DNA of 64,000 bases from Saccharomonospora viridis DSM 43017 (GCF_000023865.1 NC_013159.1:3560001-3624000); one strand, 5' to 3'; shown: positions 16,179 through 25,664, counted from the first letter of the stretch. Notes: generated by a model not told the origin, from the letters alone. Made by a program: numbers and translations.

Positions 16179-17144
16179 GTGCTCGACGTTCTCGTGCCTG
16201 ACAGCGAGCAGGGCAGGGTGTATCGCGCCCTGACCCTACGGGGACGGTCCGACCATCGGATGCTCTCCCAATACCTCGGACTTCCGGAGACGACCGTCCA
16301 CGATGTGCTGAACTCACTCGCCGAACTCGGCCTGGTGTACCGCGTCTGCGGGGAGCCCGACCGGTGGGAGGCTGCGCCGCCGGACCGGGTGATGGCCTTG
16401 GCGTTGGCCGAGGAGGAGAACCGCAGGGCGCGCCTGTGGCAGGCGGGAGCGGAACTCGACCGGCTCTATCACCAGGCGAGAACCACGTGCGGCCCCTACC
16501 GCTACGTCGAACCGGTCGAACATCCGGCGACACTCCTGCGACTCACCGCGCGGCTGCAGGAGCGGGCCAGGCAACAGGTGCGTTGGCTCGATCGTCCTCC
16601 GTACTACAGCAAGCCGCACCATTTCCGAGCACAGGAGGACATGCAGACCCGCCGGATGGCCGACGGCGTCCGCTACCGCACCGTGTACAGCCAGGCGGTG
16701 TACGACGATCAGGAGTTGTTCGCCACGATGACACGTCTGGCCGAACGCGGTGAACGCGTACGCGTGCTGGCGGAGCTACCGGTGAAACTCACCATCGGTG
16801 ACGCGGATCTGGGGTTGCTCGTCCCCGACCCCGACCGCGCGGGGTTGAACGAAGCCCTGCTGGTGCACGCCTCGGCCCTGCTCCAGGCGTTCATCGGCGT
16901 TTTCGAGACACTGTGGACACTCGGTGTGCCGGTCACGGACGTCGGCGGTGAGCACGACCTCCCCGAACCGGACCGCGCCATCCTCACCTTGATGGCGGCG
17001 GGGGTCACCGACGACACCATCGCCCGCAGGTTGGACATGTCCCGCCGCACCGTGGTCCGACGCATCGCGTCGCTACTCGACCGGTTGGGAGCCACGACCC
17101 GGTTCCAGGCCGGGGTCCAGGCGGCGAAGCGCGGACTGCTGTGA
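16179..17144 (+). CDS. HTH regulator with TrmB-like N-terminus and LuxR-type C-terminus
   Basis: The 321-residue protein starts with a winged-helix-like domain (GRVYRALTLRGRSDHRMLSQ, YLGLPETTVHDVLNSLAELG) resembling TrmB-type sugar regulators. A central PLD-like sensor region follows (RYRTVYSQAVYDDQELFATM, RVRVLAELPVKLTIGDADLG). The C-terminal LuxR-like HTH reads DRAILTLMAAGVTDDTIARR, LDMSRRTVVRRIASLLDRLG. This combination is common in actinomycetes. I chose GTG 16179 because GGAAGGG lies 4 bases before it; GTG 16149 in frame has no such site. The target genes are unknown, but the divergent C39/cutinase operon is a candidate. Confidence 0.8.
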   Translation: MLDVLVPDSEQGRVYRALTLRGRSDHRMLSQYLGLPETTVHDVLNSLAELGLVYRVCGEPDRWEAAPPDRVMALALAEEENRRARLWQAGAELDRLYHQARTTCGPYRYVEPVEHPATLLRLTARLQERARQQVRWLDRPPYYSKPHHFRAQEDMQTRRMADGVRYRTVYSQAVYDDQELFATMTRLAERGERVRVLAELPVKLTIGDADLGLLVPDPDRAGLNEALLVHASALLQAFIGVFETLWTLGVPVTDVGGEHDLPEPDRAILTLMAAGVTDDTIARRLDMSRRTVVRRIASLLDRLGATTRFQAGVQAAKRGLL

Positions 17145-17156
17145 CGCTTCGCCGCC
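17120..17156. terminator. Hairpin at the convergent LuxR-type regulator/glycosyltransferase ends
   Basis: GGCGGCGAAGCG (17120-17131) and CGCTTCGCCGCC (17145-17156) are perfect inverted copies. The 13-base loop contains the regulator's stop codon, so the arm lies in coding sequence. Six bases then separate it from the glycosyltransferase stop, and it can act for both. Confidence 0.65.
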
Positions 17157-17162
17157 CGGGGG

Positions 17163-18323
17163 TCAGAGCATGCCCTCCACGATGTCGGCCGCCGCGGTCG
17201 CACCGCCCGCGGCGCGCAACTCGGCGCGATGGCGGGCGAGCGCCTCGGCCACGTCCGGGGACCCGGCGACCGACAGGACGGCGTTCCGCAGCGAGTCGGG
17301 CGTGACGTCCTCGTCGGGCAGGTGCACGCCCACGCCCAGTTCGGCCAGGCGATCGGCGTTGTGGAACTGGTCCACGGCCTGCGGCACGGCCACCATGGGC
17401 ACACCGTGGTACAGGCCTTCGGAACAACCGCCCATCCCGGCGTGGGTGACGAACGCCGAGGCCCGGGACAACACCGCGAGTTGCGGTACCCATCGGTACA
17501 GTTCGACGTTCGCGGGCGCAGGTCCCAACGCCGCCTCGTCGGTGTGCCGACCGATGGCGATCACCACCTGCCAGTCGAGGTCGGCGAACGCCTCGAAGCA
17601 CGTGCGGTAGAACGCGGGCCGGTCGTTGTAGGCCGAGCCGAGCGACACCAACAGCAGCGGCCGCTCAGGTTCCGGCCAGCCCTCCTGCTGCGCTCGTCGA
17701 TCCAACCCGGGGCCGACGAACGTGTAGACCGATTCGTCCACGCGGTCGGCATGGGGCTGCATGGCCTTCGGGATCAACACGGCGCAGCGTGGTGGACGTC
17801 CGGTGAACGCTTCGACGTCGCAGTCGATGCCGAGTTCGTCGAGCCACCGCTCGAACCGGGCGTGGTAGGCCTTCCCCTCGGGGGTGTCGAGGAACGCCAA
17901 CGCCTCGGCCATGTCCTCTTCGTAGCCTTCCCAGGCCACCATGGACGGCGACAGTTGCAGCAACGGTAATTGCCAGCGGTGGGCCAACGCCCGACCCGCG
18001 TAACCGCCGATGTCGTAGAGCACCGCGTCCGGTCGGTCGGACTTAAGCGCGGACTCCAGTTGGGGCAGGACGTCGCGGCCTTCGTCGAGGAACAGCTCCA
18101 TCGCCTCGACACCGCCGTCGGGCCACCGCTCCCCGCGGGTCTCGTCGGGCAGTTCGGAAGCGACGATCAACGGTGTCGCGCCGGACGACGCGGCGATGTC
18201 GGCGAACGGCTCGGGCACGACCACGCTGACGCGGTGTCCGCGCTCGACGAGCTCGGCCAGGACGGGCAGGTGCGGGTTGAGGTGACCGTGGGCGCCGATG
18301 GCGACCATCAGGATGTGAGACAA
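17163..18323 (-). CDS. GT1-family glycosyltransferase (macrolide/UDP-glucosyltransferase type)
   Basis: The 386-residue protein has the GT-B fold: N-terminal ILMVAIGAHGHLNPHLPVLA with the acceptor-side His, ELVERGHRVSVVVPEPFADI, and a C-terminal nucleotide-sugar domain with LLLVSLGSAYNDRPAFYRTC and FVTHAGMGGCSEGLYHGVPM followed by VPQAVDQFHNADRLAELGVG. This matches the MGT family that glycosylates macrolides and other small molecules for self-protection. No biosynthetic cluster is next to it, so it could be a detoxification enzyme. Start ATG 18323 is well placed before the conserved first strand. Confidence 0.87.
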   Translation of the reverse strand: MSHILMVAIGAHGHLNPHLPVLAELVERGHRVSVVVPEPFADIAASSGATPLIVASELPDETRGERWPDGGVEAMELFLDEGRDVLPQLESALKSDRPDAVLYDIGGYAGRALAHRWQLPLLQLSPSMVAWEGYEEDMAEALAFLDTPEGKAYHARFERWLDELGIDCDVEAFTGRPPRCAVLIPKAMQPHADRVDESVYTFVGPGLDRRAQQEGWPEPERPLLLVSLGSAYNDRPAFYRTCFEAFADLDWQVVIAIGRHTDEAALGPAPANVELYRWVPQLAVLSRASAFVTHAGMGGCSEGLYHGVPMVAVPQAVDQFHNADRLAELGVGVHLPDEDVTPDSLRNAVLSVAGSPDVAEALARHRAELRAAGGATAAADIVEGML

Positions 18324-18508
18324 GACAGCTCCAGTGATGAGAGTAGGACCGGGCAGGACAAAACGGCCGTCGTCACAGGACGGCTTGTCGACGTGCTCGG
18401 TCTTCCTCAGAGGTAGAGCTGCAAAGACATGTGGCTCAGTGTAGCGGGGCGGTCGGACGGCCCTCGAACGAATTGATTCGCCTCCCGGCTTCTGTCACGC
18501 TGCCGAAC

Positions 18509-19978
18509 ATGCGGCAACGCGCCTACCTCGGAGTCGACATCGGCACCTCCAGCAGCAAAGGGGTACTCGTCCGCCCCGGTGGGCGCATCCTGCGCACGGC
18601 CGTCCGCGGACATTCCGTCGACCGTCCCGCCGCCGGGCGCGTCGAGATGGACGCACGACTCTGGTGGACCGAGTTCGTCGAGCTGGCGAGCGAACTCACC
18701 GCGCCCGGCGACGTCGAGGTCGCGGCCGTGGGCGTCAGCGGCATGGGCCCGTGTGTGGCGGTGACCGACGAGGACGGCGTGCCGCTGCGGCCCGCGATCC
18801 TGTACGGCGTCGACACGCGGGCGAGCGCGCAGATCGAGGCGTTGAACGCCGAGCTCGGCGCGACGGAGATCTTCGACCGGTGTGGTGCGGAGCTGACGAG
18901 TCAGGCCGTGGGGCCGAAGCTGCGCTGGATCGCCGACACCGAACCCGACGTCTTCGCCCGCGCCCGGCGCCTGTTCCAGCCGAGTTCGTGGCTGGTGTAC
19001 CAACTGACGGGCGAGTACGTGCTCGACTACCACTCCGCCAGCCAACACACGCCGCTGTTCGACACGGTGGAGGTCGACTGGCACGAGGACTGGGTGCGCC
19101 ACATCTGTCCGGACCTCGAACTGCCGCGGTTGCGGTGGCCCGGTGAGGCGGCCGGGGTCACCACGCGCGAGGTCGGTGGCGTCCCGGCGGGCGTGCCGGT
19201 GATCACGGGGACGATCGACGCGTGGTCGGAGGCCGTGAGTGTCGACGCGCAGAACCCCGGCGACCTCATGATCATGTACGGCACCACGATGTTCCTCATC
19301 AACACCACGCGGGAACGTCTTGCCACGCCGGCCATGTGGAGCACGCTGGGCGCCGTCCCGGGCACCCGCAACCTGGCGGGCGGTATGGCGACGTCGGGTG
19401 CGATCACGGCCTGGCTGCGCGAGCTCACCGGCGGCACCGACTACCCCACCATGCTCGCCGAGGCCCGCGACTCGGGTCCGGGTGCGAACGGGCTGCTCGT
19501 GCTGCCGTACTTCGCGGGCGAACGCACCCCGATCTTCGACCCGGACGCCCGGGGGGTCGTGGCGGGTCTGACGCTGAGCCACACCCGCGGCGACCTGTAC
19601 CGCGCGGTGCTGGAGGCCACCGCCTTCGCCGTACGACACAACATCGAAGCACTGCGCGAGGCGGGTTCGGATATCTTCCGGGTGGTCGCCGTCGGCGGCG
19701 GCACACAGGGCGAGCTGTGGACCCAGATCGTCTCCGATGTCACCGGCCTGGCCCAGACGGTGCCGAACGTGACCATCGGCGCCAGCTACGGCGCCGCGTT
19801 CCTCGCCGCCCGACTCGACGGCGAAGAGCACATCTCCGACTGGAATCCACCCGCCCACGTCCGTGAACCGAACCCGGAACTGCGCGAGGCGTACGACATC
19901 CTCTACGAGCAGTACCGGGCCCTGTACCCGGCGACCCGTGACGTGGTGCACGTCCTGGCCGAGCGGCAACGAAACTGA
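18509..19978 (+). CDS. FGGY-family carbohydrate kinase
   Basis: The 489-residue protein begins RAYLGVDIGTSSSKGVLVRP, the phosphate-binding start of the FGGY/actin-like ATPase fold. It contains VGVSGMGPCVAVTDEDG, the catalytic-base region VPVITGTIDAWSEAVSVDAQ (Asp in GTxDAW), and the FGGY signature area AVGGGTQGELWTQIVSDVTG. The GERTPIFDPDARGVVAGLTL segment is typical of xylulokinase-like members. The sugar is unknown; no transporter or isomerase is adjacent. ATG 18509 starts directly at the conserved strand; an upstream in-frame start at 18431 was rejected. Confidence 0.88.
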   Translation: MRQRAYLGVDIGTSSSKGVLVRPGGRILRTAVRGHSVDRPAAGRVEMDARLWWTEFVELASELTAPGDVEVAAVGVSGMGPCVAVTDEDGVPLRPAILYGVDTRASAQIEALNAELGATEIFDRCGAELTSQAVGPKLRWIADTEPDVFARARRLFQPSSWLVYQLTGEYVLDYHSASQHTPLFDTVEVDWHEDWVRHICPDLELPRLRWPGEAAGVTTREVGGVPAGVPVITGTIDAWSEAVSVDAQNPGDLMIMYGTTMFLINTTRERLATPAMWSTLGAVPGTRNLAGGMATSGAITAWLRELTGGTDYPTMLAEARDSGPGANGLLVLPYFAGERTPIFDPDARGVVAGLTLSHTRGDLYRAVLEATAFAVRHNIEALREAGSDIFRVVAVGGGTQGELWTQIVSDVTGLAQTVPNVTIGASYGAAFLAARLDGEEHISDWNPPAHVREPNPELREAYDILYEQYRALYPATRDVVHVLAERQRN

Positions 19979-20244
19979 CCGGTTCGCGCGTCCCGTCGAT
20001 TAGGCTCGATCACGAAGACGTCACCCGCGCCGACGAATTCGGCCATGTGGTCAAGCCGTGTGGACGGACTGACCCGCACCGCCCCAGGACGGCCGGGCAA
20101 GACAAATGACGTAGAACGTTCGACTCCCCCAGCACGAGTCAGAGGCGGGATGTGTGGCCGGGTGACGCCGTGCACTCTTGTGGCACGCCGGCGTTCCGAC
20201 CGCTGTCGATACCCGTTCCCACGGCTGGACTGAGGAGGTTGCCC

Positions 20245-21888
20245 ATGCCCGACCCCTCGGGAACCGAGCGGACGGCAGCGTCGACGTTCCCGCCCGAAAG
20301 ATGGGCCGAACTCGCCGAAGACGCGCCGGACGGTCTCGCCGTGCTGGACCCCGCGGGTCGCTTCCTGCACATCAACCGCGTCGGAAGGGAGTTGTGCGGC
20401 GGCACCGCGGACAGCCTCATCGGAGCCCCCGCTCCGTTCCTGCCGGTCAAAAGCTGCGACACCGAACCACCCGGGCTGCTCGACGACGACTTCGCCGAAC
20501 ACGTCACCACCTGGTCCCCCACGCCGGGCGTCCACCGGGAGTTCGCCTACCGGCTCACCCCGCTGTCATCCGACCCCTCGTTCAGCGTGGTCGCCTTCCG
20601 GGACGTCACCGACGAACGTCATCGGCAGCGTCGGGTCGCCGCCATCGCCCGCACCGCGGCCAAACTCGCCTCGGACAGGTCCTTGACCGGGATACTGGAC
20701 GCCCTGGCCTCCGAGGTGTTGAAGACCGACGCGCTGGCGGGCGTGCAGATCCTGACCAGGGAGGAATCCGGCGGCGGCCTGCGCATCATCGGGTCCGCCG
20801 GTTTCCGACACCGACCGGACTTCTTCGACAGGTTGGTCGAGGTCTGTGAACGCGGCGGCACGCTGTTGATGCTCGAGGCCATCGAAACCCGCAAACCGGT
20901 GATCGTTCCGAACCGTTGGGAACTGATCCGGAACGACCCGACGTGGGAACCGCTCCACGACTACCTGAGTGAGCTGAAGTGGGGCTCCTTCGCCAGCATC
21001 CCGTTGATCATCCGCGGCCATGCGGCGGGCGTGCTGAACGCGTTCTTCGCCGTCGGGCAGAGCGTGGGCCAGCGGACGATGGAGTTCCTGACCGCGATGG
21101 CCGACCAGGCCGCCATCGCGGTCGATTACGCGAAGTTCATGCAGCACGCACGTGACGTCGCCCGACGCGACGAACGGCAACGGCTCGCCCGCGACCTGCA
21201 CGACTCGATCGTCCAACAGGTGTTCTCCATCAGCATGCAGGCCAAGTCCATGCAAGTGCTGGCGCAACGAGACGAATCCGTGTCCGCCCAGTCGGTGCGG
21301 CGCATCGCGGACGAGATCAGCCTGCTTTCACAAACGGTCCTCACCGACCTACGGGCGATGGTCCACGAACTACGACCGGCGCCGTCGGCGGAGTTGGGCG
21401 GACTCGAAGAAGCCGTCCGCGCCCTCGTCGACAGCACCACGAACCGCACCGGTCTGCGCTTCAGCCTGATGATCGGGCGCGGCATCGAACACATCAAAGG
21501 GGAACTGGCGGAGGACGCCTACCGGACCGTCTCCGAGGCCATTCACAACGTCGTCAAACACGCCGCCGCGAGCAGAGTCGTGGTCCGACTGGCGATCCGG
21601 GGGGATCGGCTGGAAGCCACCGTCAGCGACGACGGCCGCGGCATCGACGCGGCGAAAGGGAACACGGACCGATCCGGCCCGGCTCATGGGTACGGATTGG
21701 CGACGATGCGGGAAAGGGCTCAGCGATGGGGTGGAACTCTGACAGTCCGGCCACGACGGCCCACCGGCACCATCGTGCGGCTCAGTATGCCGATGACCGG
21801 GGAGAGTCCGTTGACCGCGGGACGTCTGCTGACGATCGGCATCACCGACCGGACTCCGGTGCCCGAGCGACCGGAGCGACCGCGGTGA
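20245..21888 (+). CDS. Two-component sensor histidine kinase (PAS-GAF-HisKA_3)
   Basis: The 547-residue protein starts at ATG 20245 behind GAGGAGG. Residues about 12-110 look like a PAS domain (APDGLAVLDPAGRFLHINRV), about 145-300 like a GAF domain (GVQILTREESGGGLRIIGSA, SIPLIIRGHAAGVLNAFFAV). The phosphorylated His is near residue 319 in RQRLARDLHDSIVQQVF, the HisKA_3 pattern of NarL-type partners. The ATPase follows (AIHNVVKHAAASRVVVRLAI, VSDDGRGID, HGYGLATMRERAQRWGG). There is no membrane segment, so it senses a cytosolic signal. Its stop overlaps the response regulator start as GTGA. Confidence 0.93.
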   Translation: MPDPSGTERTAASTFPPERWAELAEDAPDGLAVLDPAGRFLHINRVGRELCGGTADSLIGAPAPFLPVKSCDTEPPGLLDDDFAEHVTTWSPTPGVHREFAYRLTPLSSDPSFSVVAFRDVTDERHRQRRVAAIARTAAKLASDRSLTGILDALASEVLKTDALAGVQILTREESGGGLRIIGSAGFRHRPDFFDRLVEVCERGGTLLMLEAIETRKPVIVPNRWELIRNDPTWEPLHDYLSELKWGSFASIPLIIRGHAAGVLNAFFAVGQSVGQRTMEFLTAMADQAAIAVDYAKFMQHARDVARRDERQRLARDLHDSIVQQVFSISMQAKSMQVLAQRDESVSAQSVRRIADEISLLSQTVLTDLRAMVHELRPAPSAELGGLEEAVRALVDSTTNRTGLRFSLMIGRGIEHIKGELAEDAYRTVSEAIHNVVKHAAASRVVVRLAIRGDRLEATVSDDGRGIDAAKGNTDRSGPAHGYGLATMRERAQRWGGTLTVRPRRPTGTIVRLSMPMTGESPLTAGRLLTIGITDRTPVPERPERPR

Positions 21889-22556
21889 ACCACACGTCGG
21901 CCGACCCGATCCGGGTGCTGATCGTCGACGACCACGCGGTGGTGCGTCGCGGTATCCGCACCTATCTCGAATTGTTGGGCGGCATCGAGGTGTTGGCCGA
22001 GGCCAGCGACGGCCAGGACGCGCTGGACACGCTCAAGGCGATGGCGGCTCACCGCGAACTGCCCGACGTCGTCCTGCTCGACCTGGTGATGCCCAGAATG
22101 GACGGTGTGCTCGTCACCTCGCGGATCACCAGTCAATACCCGGACGTGCGCGTGGTCATCCTGACGAGTTTCGGTGAGCTGGAGCGGATCCAGGGCGCGC
22201 TGGCCAACGGCGCCTCGGGGTACCTGCTCAAAAGCGCCGGACCGGACGAGGTCGTCGCGGCCATCCAAGCTGCCGCCCGCGACGAGATGTTCCTGGACCC
22301 GGCGGTGGCCCGGCGGTTGACCCGGCAGATGGTCTCACCGCCCACCGGCGTGGGTGCCCTGACCGAACGGGAACGGGACGTGTTGATCCTCATCGCGAAC
22401 GGCTATTCCAACAAGGAGATCGCCGACGAGTTGGTGATCAGTGAACGCACGGTGCGCACGCATGTCAGCAGCATCCTGCGCAAGCTGCGGCTGAGCTCCC
22501 GCACGCAAGCGGCACTGGTCGCCGTACGAGAGGGGCTCGTACCCCCACAGACGTGA
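21885..22556 (+). CDS. NarL/LuxR-family response regulator
   Basis: The 223-residue protein has a receiver domain (RVLIVDDHAVVRRGIRTYLE, phospho-acceptor Asp in VVLLDLVMPRMDGV, Thr in VILTSFGEL, Lys in GYLLKSAGPDE). The C-terminal LuxR HTH reads LTERERDVLILIANGYSNKE and ELVISERTVRTHVSSILRKL. GTG 21885 overlaps the kinase stop by four bases, so translation is coupled and the two form one system. The target promoters are unknown. The operon ends with a strong hairpin at 22622-22652. Confidence 0.93.
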   Translation: MNHTSADPIRVLIVDDHAVVRRGIRTYLELLGGIEVLAEASDGQDALDTLKAMAAHRELPDVVLLDLVMPRMDGVLVTSRITSQYPDVRVVILTSFGELERIQGALANGASGYLLKSAGPDEVVAAIQAAARDEMFLDPAVARRLTRQMVSPPTGVGALTERERDVLILIANGYSNKEIADELVISERTVRTHVSSILRKLRLSSRTQAALVAVREGLVPPQT

Positions 22557-22621
22557 GTCGACCGCGTCGCCCCCGCACGTGTCAGCCCCCGGTGATCGCT
22601 CGTGTCACCCCCGGACATGAG

Positions 22622-22652
22622 TCGGCCGCCCCGGGTGTCCCGGAGCGGCCGA
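22622..22652. terminator. Bidirectional hairpin between response regulator and transporter genes
   Basis: TCGGCCGC (22622-22629) pairs with GCGGCCGA (22645-22652), extended by CCGGG/CCCGG around a TGT loop with one mismatch. It lies between two convergent genes. Confidence 0.65.
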
Positions 22653-22676
22653 GCTCGTCGCTTCGTGGGTGTCGGC

Positions 22677-24017
22677 TCACTCGGCGAGCGGTTGCAGTCG
22701 GCTCTGCTGGGCCTGCGGGGCCGTCGGTTCCTGTGCTTGCAGGATCCGCTGGCCCGCGAACAGGATCGCGAACAGACTGAGCAGCGAGATGACGACGATC
22801 AGCGTCGAGACCGCGGGGTTGCCGAACTTGGCGAACAGTGTCGTCGCCAGGATCGGGGCCACACCGCCGCCGATGATCGATCCGATCTGGTAGCAGATCG
22901 ACGACCCGCTGTAGCGCAGCCGAACGGGGAACATCTCCGTGACCAGTGCCGGCTGCGGTCCCGCCATGATGGAGTTGGCCGCGGTGATGACGACCAGGGC
23001 CACGAAGATCCAGAAGAGGGACCCGGTGTCCACGAGCCAGAACATCGGGAAGGCCCACACCACCGACAGCGCGGCCCCGATGAGGAACGTCGGCTTGCGG
23101 CCCAGCACGTCACCGGCCAGACCGGCCGCCAACATGATGCCGTTCCACAACACGCTCACGCCGACGAGCGTCCACAGCATGGTCGTCGTGGGCAGCTCGA
23201 GGGTGTTGGTGCCGTAGGACACCATGTAGACCGACACCAGGTAGCCCAGGGTCGGAGCGGCGATCGAAGCCACGCTACCCACGAGCACCTGCAGCGGGGT
23301 ACGCCGGAAGACCTGCACCACCGGCAGCTTCTCGACCTGCCCCGCCGCGCGGACGCGTTCGAAGTCCGCGCTCTCCTCGATCCGCAGCCGGATGAGCAGT
23401 CCGACCAGGATCAACGCCGCGCTGATCAGGAAGGGGATACGCCAACCCCAGGCGCTGAACGCAGCCTCCGGCAACACGCCCGTGAGCACGAGGAAGACCA
23501 ACTGGGACAGCAGGATTCCCGAGGGCAGACCCAACTGCGGGAAGCAGCCGTACAACGACCGTCGCTTCGGCGGTGCGTGCTCGACGGCCATCAGCACCGC
23601 ACCCGCCCATTCACCCCCGACACCGGCGCCCTGGGCGAGCCGCAGCACGACGAGCAGGATGGGCGCCCAGACACCGATCTGGTCGTACGTCGGGAGCACG
23701 CCGATGAGGGTCGTCGCGATGCCCATGATCAGCAGCGAGGTGACGAGCATCGACTTACGACCGACCCGGTCACCGAAGTGCCCCATCACGATCCCGCCGA
23801 TGGGACGTGCGATGAAACCGACCGCGAAGGTCGCAAGCGCGGCCAGCGTACCCCCGAGTTCGGAGAACTCCGGGAAGAACTGGGTGCGGAAGACCAGCGT
23901 CGCGGCGACGCCGTAGATGAAGAAGTCGTACCACTCGATGGTCGTGCCGATGTAGCTGGCGACCGCGACGGTTCTCGCCTTCTTCGCCTTGTCCGGCGAT
24001 ATCGAAGTGGAGGACAT
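22677..24017 (-). CDS. MFS transporter, metabolite:H+ symporter (MHS) type
   Basis: The 446-residue membrane protein has about 12 hydrophobic segments. The family markers are IGTTIEWYDFFIYGVAATLV, the MFS loop GHFGDRVGRKSMLVTSLLIM, LRLAQGAGVGGEWAGAVLMA and PKRRSLYGCFPQLGLPSGIL. A second cytoplasmic loop (GDVLGRKPTFLIGAALSVVW) starts the second half. MHS members import organic acids or betaines such as shikimate, citrate, alpha-ketoglutarate and proline/betaine. ATG 24017 was preferred over an upstream in-frame start at 24050. The neighbouring demethylase-like gene on the same strand suggests a methoxylated aromatic acid or methylated amine as substrate (inference). Confidence 0.88.
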   Translation of the reverse strand: MSSTSISPDKAKKARTVAVASYIGTTIEWYDFFIYGVAATLVFRTQFFPEFSELGGTLAALATFAVGFIARPIGGIVMGHFGDRVGRKSMLVTSLLIMGIATTLIGVLPTYDQIGVWAPILLVVLRLAQGAGVGGEWAGAVLMAVEHAPPKRRSLYGCFPQLGLPSGILLSQLVFLVLTGVLPEAAFSAWGWRIPFLISAALILVGLLIRLRIEESADFERVRAAGQVEKLPVVQVFRRTPLQVLVGSVASIAAPTLGYLVSVYMVSYGTNTLELPTTTMLWTLVGVSVLWNGIMLAAGLAGDVLGRKPTFLIGAALSVVWAFPMFWLVDTGSLFWIFVALVVITAANSIMAGPQPALVTEMFPVRLRYSGSSICYQIGSIIGGGVAPILATTLFAKFGNPAVSTLIVVISLLSLFAILFAGQRILQAQEPTAPQAQQSRLQPLAE

Positions 24018-24230
24018 GGCAAGCTCCTCGTTGAGCCGAAGACTTCTCAAGCCCTAAATGGACTTTCCAAGGTTGTTCTCCCCTGCGCCGACACCGGGTT
24101 CGTGCGCAGGATGACGACACACCCGCGGTGAGCACCGCCCCGCAAGGCCCGGGAAAGCAGCGATCACCGTTTCACGGTTCGTGACCTCCTCTACGCCGAC
24201 GGGACAAGCGCTGCGAGGGTCGCTGCGAGG

Positions 24231-24263
24231 CTCCACATCCGCCGCACCGGGGCGGATGTGGAG
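24231..24263. terminator. Hairpin after the LigM/GcvT-like gene
   Basis: CTCCACATCCGCC (24231-24243) and GGCGGATGTGGAG (24251-24263) are perfect 13-base inverted arms around a 7-base loop. It lies 48 bases after the stop of the demethylase-like gene and well before the transporter start, so it may separate the two transcripts or attenuate read-through. Confidence 0.65.
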
Positions 24264-24311
24264 CCCGGTATCGCGTCCGGAAGTGCACGGACAACGGAAG
24301 CGGCTCAGAGC

Positions 24312-25664
24312 TCACTTGCGGTAGGACTCACGGATCTGCCGGACGTAGGGAGCAGGCGCGACCGTGGCCCTGATCTCGACCTGCCGGTGACGTTCGACCG
24401 CCGGCTTGGTGGAGTTGGGCTCCTCGCCCCACAGCACCGTGACCTCGGTACCGGGTTCGGCGGCCGCGGCGTCGAGCGTCGCCAAGGAGACGAAGGCCTG
24501 CTCGTTGGTGATGTAACCGGCGTCCAGCGAAAGACCCACCTGCTCGCCGTCCCGCAGCACCTTGTCGACGTGGAAGAACGCGTAGCGGGACTTCGGCAGC
24601 TCGATGTACTTCGCCGGTACGCCGGGCTCGTACAACGAGCGTACGGCCGCCGCGACGTCCTCGGGGTTCCACACCAGGGTCACCTTGGTGCGGTGCGGTT
24701 GGTCGGCCATGCGTTCGAGCGCCTCACGTCCGAGGAAGTCGTGGTCGAACTTGATCGTGCGTCCGTACCCCAGGTCGTAGGGGGTGACGTAGTAGTCCGT
24801 GATGTCGTCGGAGTCCATGCTCCCGCCGAGCGAGCCCAGCGAATCGGCGCTCAGCCACTCCCGGTAGTCCTTCATCTCCGGGCCGAAGATCGCCGGCACC
24901 GCGGTCGGGATCCACCCCGACTCCAGGTTCGCCGTCGAGTACGCTTTGGCGCCCACCCGGACGATGCCGAACTCCTCACCACACCGCAGGATCTCGGCGA
25001 GCACCGCCTCGCCTTCCTCCCACGGTCCGAACAGCTCGAAGCCGGGCTGCCCGGCCATCCCGTGGCGCAAGGCGCGCACCCGGTGACCGGCGATGGTGAA
25101 CTCGGTCATGTTGAAGAACTTCACCGACGGCAGCGGCTTGCCGATGAGCTCCTCGATCAGCGGTACCGCGGTCGGCCCCTGAAGTTCGTAGCGGTACAGC
25201 TTGGGCGGGCCGGACGGCCGGTCGTAGGAGTTCTCGTCCCGTTCACACGTGACGTCGTAGCCGCCCTTCTCGGCGTTGTACTGCAACCAGTTGATCACCG
25301 TGGGATGCCCGACCACGTCGAGGAGCCCGTCCTCGAGGTGGAACAGGATGGCATCGCCGATGAAGTAGCCGTCCTGGTTGACGGCGACGTACTGCTTGGC
25401 CTTGCCGGGGGTGAAGTTCTGGAACGTGTTGACCCCGAAATCGGACAGCAGTCGCACCGCGTCCGGACCCTTCACGAACAGGTCGGTCATGTGATGCGAC
25501 TGGTCGAGCAACGCACAGGAGGTACGCCAAGCGGTCTGCTCCGACCTCCAGTTCGTGAACTCGGGCGCCACCGGGAAAGTGTGCGGGCGCACGGTCGAGT
25601 TACGCAGCAGTTCGACCGGGGATCCCACACGCTGGATCGCGGACTCAAGGCTTTCGAAACCCAT
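24312..25664 (-). CDS. GcvT/LigM-like tetrahydrofolate-dependent aminomethyltransferase or O-demethylase
   Basis: The 450-residue protein shows the folate-binding GcvT fold: CALLDQSHHMTDLFVKGPDA, GDAILFHLEDGLLDVVGHPT, LYRYELQGPTAVPLIEELIG, VRALRHGMAGQPGFELFGPW (the family G-x-x-G-x-E/F-L segment), and a C-terminal barrel (KVTLVWNPEDVAAAVRSLYE, AYVSLATLD-like region FVSLATLDAAAAEPGTEVTV). Its length and the EFTNWRSEQTAWRTSCALLD start match LigM-type O-demethylases of vanillate/3-O-methylgallate rather than 370-residue GcvT. It probably moves a methyl group from a methoxylated aromatic or similar donor to tetrahydrofolate. ATG 25664 follows AGGAGG. The MHS-type transporter downstream may import the substrate. 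Confidence 0.75.
   Translation of the reverse strand: MGFESLESAIQRVGSPVELLRNSTVRPHTFPVAPEFTNWRSEQTAWRTSCALLDQSHHMTDLFVKGPDAVRLLSDFGVNTFQNFTPGKAKQYVAVNQDGYFIGDAILFHLEDGLLDVVGHPTVINWLQYNAEKGGYDVTCERDENSYDRPSGPPKLYRYELQGPTAVPLIEELIGKPLPSVKFFNMTEFTIAGHRVRALRHGMAGQPGFELFGPWEEGEAVLAEILRCGEEFGIVRVGAKAYSTANLESGWIPTAVPAIFGPEMKDYREWLSADSLGSLGGSMDSDDITDYYVTPYDLGYGRTIKFDHDFLGREALERMADQPHRTKVTLVWNPEDVAAAVRSLYEPGVPAKYIELPKSRYAFFHVDKVLRDGEQVGLSLDAGYITNEQAFVSLATLDAAAAEPGTEVTVLWGEEPNSTKPAVERHRQVEIRATVAPAPYVRQIRESYRK

Noticed and set aside
18407-19969. Long open frame of about 520 codons on the minus strand
   Set aside because: It lies antisense to the FGGY kinase, whose motifs are clear; the minus reading is Arg/His/Gly-rich without domain features, a usual mirror frame in high-GC DNA.
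22602-24131. Plus-strand open frame of about 509 codons
   Set aside because: It is antisense to the MHS-type transporter, and its product would be almost entirely Arg, Gln, Asp, Gly and His.
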